Below are positions 1-7,700 of a DNA stretch of 25,157 nt, one piece after another. The stretch is from a virus: the IMG/VR virus record IMGVR_UViG_3300030106_004333, positions 1-25,157 of that record; one strand, given 5' to 3'. Each line of letters opens with the position of its first letter. Position 1 is the first letter of the stretch. The notes beneath the pieces are model-generated. The model was given only the letters and a program-made list of their open reading frames with translations. It ran no database searches and was not told the origin of the DNA. Position numbers and translations under genes: made by a program.

Positions 1-2082
1 TATTTGATACAAACCATGTTCTATAGAAGCATGAACCGTAGAAGTTGAATCAAATGAAAACCCTTTTAGATAACCATAAGTAGGAGCCATACCTTCAGAA
101 CCAAGAGTGTCTTGCACAGAAGGAGTGTAATACGTTTGATCTACTCCGTTTTCATCTGCAGTTACACCAAAAACATTATTAAAAAAAGGTTGGGTCGTAC
201 TATCTCCCTGGGCTATTCGTGCCTTAAAAAGCTTTGTATAAGCAGGAGCTTTTATTTCGTTATCTATTGCATTATAACTCAGCACAGGTAGTATTACATA
301 CTGACTAGTTAAAGAATCAAAAACAATATTAAAAGGAATGTAGTATTTATTAGGATTATTATCTATATATCGTGCGTCAATTAAGTTTGCTCTCCCCGCT
401 GTGTCAAAACCACCTGATATTAAAACAAATAGGTCCTGACCGAGGCTTGGTGCATAAGTAGATAATATTTTACTAGTTACTAAACTTGTATCTTGAGGTG
501 TTATGTTTTTGTTAGTAGTATAGTTATAGAGCATATATCCTGTAGGTCCTTGAAAAAATGATCCGTTTTCAAATCCAGGAAAATCATATACCTGATTAAG
601 CGGGAGTGCAAAGTCCGAGAATTGAGTTCCATTAACACTGTTTACATCATCAATAAAATTCTGCATCATGTTTTGCCAGTTATGCCCAGCAAAGTCATTA
701 GTTGCATCTCGAAGCAAAGAAAAATGTTGATCTACTCCTCCTATAGGATTTATAGGATGTCTATGAAGACCTGGGCCTAAATACTCATTAGTATTAAATA
801 GATCAGAACCAAAACATATCCCTCTAACATCACCATAACCAGTGCCAATTGTACCACCAGGATAGTTCAAATTTGTTCCTAATATATTCATTGTATCGTG
901 ATTCCATACATTTCCTAAAGGAACATCAGGATTATTACAATCTAAAGCATTTACTACTGAACCGATCTCATTTTGATCACCAGAAGTTTCTATAGCTAAA
1001 TTATGTCTGTTTAAATCAAACAGTAGCATTTGAGCCTCACCTTTACTATAACTAAATACACTAACTATTGAATGATCCTGTATTATTGTATGCTGTGCAA
1101 ATAATTTTGGGCTAGAATACGAATTAGCATCAGTCATTATGTTCTCTGCTCCATTAGAAGGAGTATACGAAGATCCAGAGTTTCTAGAATATTTTACAAC
1201 AGACAAACCATCGGATGTCTGTACAAAAATATTATTACCTTGCCTATCTGCTACTTCAAACTCTGAAACACTATTTTTATAAAAAGATAATAATGGATTA
1301 CCACTTTGATCTGTCATTACAAATGACTCTGCACCAAAAGCAACAGGAGCCTGAGAACTACTAATCAATTTTGCAGTGTTATTTGCTATATAACTTATTG
1401 GATTGTAAAAATCATTTAAGTTTATATATGTATTCGTTGATGCACTAATATCTATTACCGCTCCAAAATAAGGTCTAGAAGAATTTTGAACTGATCTATT
1501 AGCATATACTCTAACAGGATCAGATGGTGGTGAAAATACTGCAGTCCCATCATTTTTTGTTGCGTATGGATTATAGTTTATTGCAGTATTATTTATAGGG
1601 CCGTAAACTACAGGAGCCTCAATTGATGGGGATCCATAACAAGAGTATACTAAACGTCTTATATGTCTTTGATTAATAAGACCATTACCTTGAATAACAC
1701 CTTCTTTAGTTACTGGTAAATTATATCTTACTATATAATTTTTATTTTTAAATGTGCTAGGCAGTTTAACTCCTAACTCTTCTAGTATTTTATATATAAC
1801 TTCAGATAGTTTTACGTCTTTTTTAAAACCTCTTATACTAATAGAACTTGAAGAAGAAGATTGTTTTACCTTTTTAAATTTTAACTCAAGACTTCCTTTA
1901 CATTTATATCTAGAAGAGTATATAGTATTAAAAAATCCTAAAACTTGATCAAAAGCTCTTTCAATTTCTCGTTTATTATTTGCGCTTGCTCCTACAACTT
2001 CTATCTCTAAAGATCTATGAGATCCTCTTTTAACATCAGAAATAGCATTTAATAAATCTGAATTATATATTACTGCGGCCAT
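1..2082 (-). CDS. Large virion (tail) structural protein, 3' end beyond window
   Basis: An uninterrupted minus-strand reading frame of 694 codons begins at ATG 2082-2080 and is still open at base 1, so the C-terminus is missing. I do not recognise the family. The first ~110 residues are charged, with a Ser run near residues 79-84. The rest is rich in Asn, Gly, Tyr, Thr and Ser, with short hydrophobic strands, as in beta-rich phage fibre or tail-surface proteins. No signal peptide, transmembrane segment or catalytic motif was seen. The gene starts 6 bp after the 511-residue fibre gene and is preceded by an A/T-rich leader (TTGAAATAATAAAAT before ATG), like its neighbours. Position at the distal end of the tail module and composition suggest a tail appendage or receptor-contacting protein. 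That role is inference; the reading frame itself is secure. Confidence 0.8.
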   Translation of the reverse strand, partial: MAAVIYNSDLLNAISDVKRGSHRSLEIEVVGASANNKREIERAFDQVLGFFNTIYSSRYKCKGSLELKFKKVKQSSSSSSISIRGFKKDVKLSEVIYKILEELGVKLPSTFKNKNYIVRYNLPVTKEGVIQGNGLINQRHIRRLVYSCYGSPSIEAPVVYGPINNTAINYNPYATKNDGTAVFSPPSDPVRVYANRSVQNSSRPYFGAVIDISASTNTYINLNDFYNPISYIANNTAKLISSSQAPVAFGAESFVMTDQSGNPLLSFYKNSVSEFEVADRQGNNIFVQTSDGLSVVKYSRNSGSSYTPSNGAENIMTDANSYSSPKLFAQHTIIQDHSIVSVFSYSKGEAQMLLFDLNRHNLAIETSGDQNEIGSVVNALDCNNPDVPLGNVWNHDTMNILGTNLNYPGGTIGTGYGDVRGICFGSDLFNTNEYLGPGLHRHPINPIGGVDQHFSLLRDATNDFAGHNWQNMMQNFIDDVNSVNGTQFSDFALPLNQVYDFPGFENGSFFQGPTGYMLYNYTTNKNITPQDTSLVTSKILSTYAPSLGQDLFVLISGGFDTAGRANLIDARYIDNNPNKYYIPFNIVFDSLTSQYVILPVLSYNAIDNEIKAPAYTKLFKARIAQGDSTTQPFFNNVFGVTADENGVDQTYYTPSVQDTLGSEGMAPTYGYLKGFSFDSTSTVHASIEHGLYQI

Positions 2083-2088
2083 ATTTTA

Positions 2089-3624
2089 TTATTTCAAAGG
2101 TATTACTTGTAATGCGTATACTTTAACATCTGTAGTAGCTGATACATTTACATCCAGACTTACTTTTATTTTAGTATTCCAGTCTATCTCTAAGTTGTTT
2201 GTTAATCCTGATGCTGTATCATCTTGAGTCATATGTATAAAACCAAAAGCAAAATACTTAGCTGTGTCTGTATGCATAAATGTTACTTCGTGATGAACAA
2301 ATTGATTATTAGGGGCAGTTGTACCTGTTAAAGAAGACGCTAAAACTTGATTACCGTCTAATCCAATTGCAATAGTTTTTGTGTTACCATTACCTGCAGT
2401 TGCACAATGAGATACAACTTTAAATCCAGTTCCTATAGGATACTCTCTTAAATCTACATCTATTGACATAACTGACTCGTACGCTCCTGTGCTAGTAACC
2501 TGTTCTCCGTTTGTAATATCGTTTGTTAAAAAAGATTTTACACCAGAGCTGTCTCCTGCAGACGCAGAAACATTACTTTCTAAATACCAGGTTCCCATAC
2601 CATCATTATACAATTTTACAGAAGCTCCATTAGAATTTATAATATGAGTTCTAGATCCTTGTATGGTATTACCCCCAGCAGTAACTAGTGTAATGTTATT
2701 TTTTAACGAGTTGTTGTGCTCGTCTTTAATTATATATTTAACAACTTTAGGATTAGAAAGTCTTCCTATAGAAGGTAAGGTTATACTAACAGTATTTCTT
2801 CTACAATCAACACCTACTATACCTTTTTCAGATTCTACTAAAGTATATGTAGGAACATCTACAACTGTTCTATTATATTCGCTACCATTTTCTTGAGCTG
2901 TTTTATAAGCTAAAGGAGTTAAAGCAGCATCTTGAGCTCTTAGGTCTAATGCATCTTTAGTAGATGCAGCTCTAAGAATTCCTGCAGAACTTTCACTTGC
3001 AAAAACAACATTTGTATTTAAAATAGCATACTGATGTCCTGCCTCACCATGAGTACCTCCTGCAGAATCTTCTATACAAAGAAGTAAATCTCCTTTTTGT
3101 ACTTCAGGACCATTAGTTGCAAAAATAGTATGAGTTTTTTGAACAATAAAAGTTTCCCCAGCAGTTGCTTTTGGATAACCACTATCTCCTGAATTCTTTT
3201 TAACTTTTTTTAATACTTGTCTTAACTCGGTATCTACAAAATTTTTATCTACAACATCTGTAGATTTAAAACTAGAAGGACTTCTTCTGTAAGACAGCGG
3301 AGCCTCTAACATACTTGTACCATCATTTTTAATTACATTATGTAATGCAGTATCTACGTAGTGTTTTGTAGTTAAATGATTTCTATTTTTAGGATCGTGC
3401 GCTATAACAGGACTGTTAAATCTGTTAAAATTTTTCTTAAGAGTACTAGTTTCTACTTTATTAGCAACAGTTTTAATCTGAGAAGACACTCTTTTTATAG
3501 AAGATTCTAACTCACTTAAAAGAGCTTGCTTACTAATTGTTTTAGTGTGGCCATTTTGAACGATAGTAATTAAATCTCCTCTACCGCTTTTATGGGATCT
3601 TGGTAAATCTTTTATTTTTGTCAT
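2089..3624 (-). CDS. Tail fibre-like protein (511 aa)
   Basis: The protein has the modular look of a trimeric phage fibre. Residues ~32-65 form a likely coiled coil. Next come two copies of the fibre motif that ends in a Lys/Asn-x-Tyr/Phe-Val-Asp signature (HLTTKHYVD at ~83-91; DVVDKNFVD at ~123-131). At ~210-240 lies a segment of the type found in many tail fibres (SSAGILRAAS then LTPLAY). Residues ~265-350 form a beta-rich domain with the pattern N-T-V-S-I-T-L-P, YIIKD, GGNTI and a closing WYLES, seen in phage fibre shafts. The C-terminal ~145 residues look like a beta-sandwich tip. It lies between the Gly/Ser-tailed 375-residue gene and the large distal protein, with gaps of 14 and 6 bp. 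Role inferred: host-recognition fibre. The specific receptor cannot be read from sequence. Confidence 0.75.
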   Translation of the reverse strand: MTKIKDLPRSHKSGRGDLITIVQNGHTKTISKQALLSELESSIKRVSSQIKTVANKVETSTLKKNFNRFNSPVIAHDPKNRNHLTTKHYVDTALHNVIKNDGTSMLEAPLSYRRSPSSFKSTDVVDKNFVDTELRQVLKKVKKNSGDSGYPKATAGETFIVQKTHTIFATNGPEVQKGDLLLCIEDSAGGTHGEAGHQYAILNTNVVFASESSAGILRAASTKDALDLRAQDAALTPLAYKTAQENGSEYNRTVVDVPTYTLVESEKGIVGVDCRRNTVSITLPSIGRLSNPKVVKYIIKDEHNNSLKNNITLVTAGGNTIQGSRTHIINSNGASVKLYNDGMGTWYLESNVSASAGDSSGVKSFLTNDITNGEQVTSTGAYESVMSIDVDLREYPIGTGFKVVSHCATAGNGNTKTIAIGLDGNQVLASSLTGTTAPNNQFVHHEVTFMHTDTAKYFAFGFIHMTQDDTASGLTNNLEIDWNTKIKVSLDVNVSATTDVKVYALQVIPLK

Positions 3625-3638
3625 GTTTTAAATTTTTA

Positions 3639-4766
3639 TCAATATGAACTACTACCACTACTACCTCTACTACTACCTCCACTGCTACTACCGCTACCTC
3701 CTCTAGTAGGTCTAGGTAATACTGGATTTCCAGGAGTTGGTCCGCTGTCAGGTAGTGGAGTACCTCCAGTTGAACCATTACCTAAATCTAAGTTACTTCC
3801 ATCTTCTAAAACTATAGGCATGTTATCATCACCACTTATTATAGATGGGTATTTAGTGACTTTTAAATATGTGTCTTTATAATTAAATTTAAGTTCTATA
3901 GCAATATAATCTAAAATTCTATTATAACAATCGATTTGGTCTTGGGTTAAAGTTGGGCAAAACTTACCATCTACTCCACCTGATATAGTAGGAGAGTCTA
4001 TAGTTATAAATCTACCAGTTGTGTAAATTTTTTCTCCATTATAAAGAGTTCCTACGTCTTTGAATTTAAACGTTAGTGTAGTTTGCCCTTGATATGCAGT
4101 ATCGTATTCAGCAAATCCAGTAGTCTGCTGCATAGTAACTCTTATTCTAGAACTACCAACTCCTGCTGAATAATAATAAACGCTTTTGTCTTCTAGTAAA
4201 CCATCTGCATTATTATATGGCCCCCTAACTCCTAAAAAACTGTTATCAGTTTGCATGTTACTGTGATTTTCTGCAGTGCTTATAGTTTGTGGTGCAGTTA
4301 AATTTCCGTCAGCTATATTTTTTCTTTTTACATCTCCTTGAAACCCATATCTAAAAAAAGAATTTTGAGTTTGCCATACTATTAAAGACTCTCCAAGATA
4401 TAAATCTCCATCCCATTGAGGCCAATAAGCTATACCTATTTTAGCTAAGGGAACCATTTCTCCATGCTTATTTCTAGTCCAAAAATATTCAAAATGAGTA
4501 CAACCCCATTCACCAGGAAGATTAACAAAATTGTCTATATCTATTTGTATAGATATATCATTAGGATCTTGAGGTTCTACAGGAGTACAAGTAGGTACTC
4601 CACTTCCTAACATTTCTAGCCAATAAGATATAACAGATAATTTTTTATTTACATTTGGTTTTATGTTTGCAGTATTCAACCCTTGAATTACAGAAGAAGA
4701 ATACTCATGAAACTTATCTTGAGCCTGTTGTAATTTTAAATTTAATGTTTCTGTAATAGTAGCCAT
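3639..4766 (-). CDS. Tail/surface structural protein with Gly/Ser-rich C-terminal tail (375 aa)
   Basis: I do not recognise the family. Residues ~30-300 look like a folded domain rich in aromatic residues and beta strands, with several Cys (in the PTCTPVEP and CTHFEYFW segments). The last ~40 residues are low complexity: a Pro-rich hinge followed by Gly/Ser/Arg repeats ending in Tyr. Such tails are often flexible linkers or attachment points in virion proteins. The stop codon lies 14 bp before the 511-residue fibre gene, and the start lies 8 bp after the 1764-residue protease-like gene, so it is part of the same tail operon. No catalytic residues were recognised. A structural or baseplate/fibre-attachment role is inferred from context only. 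The reverse-frame reading of the same tail (3590-3778) is a shadow of the repeat. Confidence 0.7.
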   Translation of the reverse strand: MATITETLNLKLQQAQDKFHEYSSSVIQGLNTANIKPNVNKKLSVISYWLEMLGSGVPTCTPVEPQDPNDISIQIDIDNFVNLPGEWGCTHFEYFWTRNKHGEMVPLAKIGIAYWPQWDGDLYLGESLIVWQTQNSFFRYGFQGDVKRKNIADGNLTAPQTISTAENHSNMQTDNSFLGVRGPYNNADGLLEDKSVYYYSAGVGSSRIRVTMQQTTGFAEYDTAYQGQTTLTFKFKDVGTLYNGEKIYTTGRFITIDSPTISGGVDGKFCPTLTQDQIDCYNRILDYIAIELKFNYKDTYLKVTKYPSIISGDDNMPIVLEDGSNLDLGNGSTGGTPLPDSGPTPGNPVLPRPTRGGSGSSSGGSSRGSSGSSSY

Positions 4767-4774
4767 AGTAAATA

Positions 4775-7700
4775 TTATTTTGCAAAACTAAGAATTTTTC
4801 TTAGATTTGTTAGGATTTTTTCAAATTTTTTCGCATCAGGAACAAATGAATCTTTATCAAGATTATCAAAATTTTGTAAGAATAATTTACCTGTAGTTGG
4901 TGTAATGTAGTATCCGTTAGAGATATAAAGATTGGGATTATTATCATCTCGTGCTTCTAAACTTCCTTGTTCACCTTCAACGTAAGCTAAATGAGACAGA
5001 TGCAGTACTCCAAATCCTGCACTAAGTTCTGGAAGATTGTAACCGTTTTCACATTGATCTGAAGGAGTAAATACAGGTGCCATTGAAAAAGTGTCTATGT
5101 CAACAATCTCACTACTAGCATTTTCAACACACTGTCCCACCAAAGCCTGTCCTGCACTCCAGCCGCCTTCTATACATAAAGAAGAGTCGTTTATGTAATA
5201 ACAACCGTGCTCTATATTTTCTATACATATAAATTTAGGTCCAGCATTAACCCCTTCTTCTGGCATCATTTCTAATAATGCTTGAAAATGCCTCTGTATA
5301 TTATTTTCTGAATTTACATTAGGATTTATTGTACCAGATGGTGTTACAAACTCGTTAGCCAAAAGTATTTGCTCTATATTAGCTATACCATTACATACAA
5401 ATTCATCTGTGCTTGCACAAACTGGTATAGCAGTAGACTGAGGGCATTTACCACCATCGCATAAAGTGTACTCTCCTCCAAATAATCTAGGAATATTGTA
5501 AAGCAAGTTCTGTGAAAAGGGGATTGAAAAGTTGCTGTTTACTCCTGCTTGCGTGCTGTTTAACACACCAAAGTGACTATGTATAGTAGCCTCTTGAGCA
5601 AGATTATAAACTTTGTCTTCGCAATATTCTATGTGATCTCTAGCTGTATTAGTATTAAAATACTCTTCAGTTCTTAGATTAATAGACTCTCCAAATTCTT
5701 TTGCTACTAATAAATGGCCCATGCCTGATAGTATATTTGCCCGCATTAAAAGAATTTGATCAGGACTAAAAGCAGTTCTTACTTTTTCAGCTGCTGGGCT
5801 AGCGTGGCAGCAGGCGGAATCTGATTCACTGCTATTACTACGAGGAACAGTTCTATCTGTCGCATGAACTGTAAAAGCGCCAACATCGTCAGCCCTTAGA
5901 TAGTGTAATGGATCTAAACGGTACGACATAATATTACTAAGATTTCCAGGATTCATTACTCCCCATTTAGGAGACTCTTTACCTTGTAAAGTAAGACCTT
6001 TGAAATCTCGAAGATGCGACATAACACTCATATTATTCGGAACTGTTACTCCATTCCAAAGAAAACCATAACGCATTCCTTCATCATTCCAATTATTGCC
6101 GCTTGCCGCCATAGTGATTGCATAATGGTCAGTATTCATTTGAGTATGCAAATTCACTAAAAAAGGATTATAATAATCAGAGGATGGATTCTCACTTCCA
6201 AATGTAAATCTATGATCATAGAAAAATTGATGGGCTTCGTACGTTGCAGGAATATCTTGTGTAAAGTTACCTGCTAAATCTCTAGCAGGCTGAAAAGTTC
6301 CTTCCATAGTTACTGAGTCACCCACATACCCTAATGTATTTGCAGCTCTTCCATTTTCTTCAGATGCTGCTTGCCAATCAAATTTAAAATTAGCATACTG
6401 ATCTCCATAAGCAAATATACCTACGTATCCAACTCCTATAGGCAGTTGCATAAAATGTATAGGATCTGTAGATAATGTATCACCTTCAGAATATCCTCCA
6501 GGATAAGGTTTGTATCCAAATGGAGTATTATAAAAATAAAAATCGAATGCATGCGGAAATCCTACCAAACCAAATTTATGCCCTATACAAGTTACATGTG
6601 TCCAACCATGGCCAATGTCTTCTCTAGGCGTTTCAGATGTCATAGGATAATATATATCTGCGTCGCTATCGTACATATACTGTCCCATCTCTCTCCTTAG
6701 AGGAGCATCCTGTGCGTATCTATCATAAGCATTTGATACATAACTTAGACTTTTGTTACTTCCATAAGGCGTTGTGCTAGCACCAGAAGCTGGTTTAACA
6801 TATGGTTCAGCATTCCAATACCCATAAATGTCCACATCTACAGCTCCTTCATACCCATCAGCTAATAAATATCTTTTATAATCATTATTAGGAAAAGATG
6901 CCAAAGAGTCGTTAACATGCACACCAGTGGAATCCATATATATGTCAGTATTATTAAGAACAGTTGGCCAAGCTATAGAACCTCCCATACTTTGTACTAT
7001 TTCTTCTGGTAAACTTCTTGCAATAGTTCGTAATTTTTCTGCATCAGAATTTACAGGATAATTATCTGCGTCTATAAAAGCTTGTAATTGATTTGTATTA
7101 CCAGGACCAAAACCAGTTCTCTGTGCATCTATTGGTTTATATGTAACTGCTTGTCCATTAACATAATATTCTTGATATGCATATAAACAAGGACACAAAG
7201 GATTACCCTCATTATCAAACTCGTCATATAATTTAGTTACAGGCCAGTTTTCTGGAAAAGGTCTATTTTTAGGGTCTCTCCAATTTACATTAGCAAACCA
7301 AAAAGGATCAAATACATCAGAAGGCGTACCATCTTCATTAGGAACACAGAATGGAACTCTACTAGTAATAGCTGGACCTTTTCTGTTTGCAGGTATAGTT
7401 TCTTCTACAAATGTTATTGGGCTATTGTAAAGAACTTTTCTTACAGGCAGAACTCCAAAAGGAGTGCCAGGAGGTGTTAACGTAACATCGTTTTCTATTT
7501 CATAAGAATTTGCTGAATACGAAGTTGTACCTGGAGTTACTATTGCTATGTTTCCATTACTCATATTCTGTGCTACTGCGCAATTTCCATTTGTATCTTC
7601 AATTGCCATCGCATTACTTGGAGCACCAGTAGATATATCCTCACAAGTTGTAGATGACCACAAACAAACCTGTTCGTTACTGTCGTAAACATTGTCAAAC

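Noticed and set aside
3590-3778. Minus-strand 62-codon frame with a Val-rich stretch
   Set aside because: It is a shifted reading of the Gly/Ser-codon repeat of the 375-residue gene; no leader and no sensible protein.
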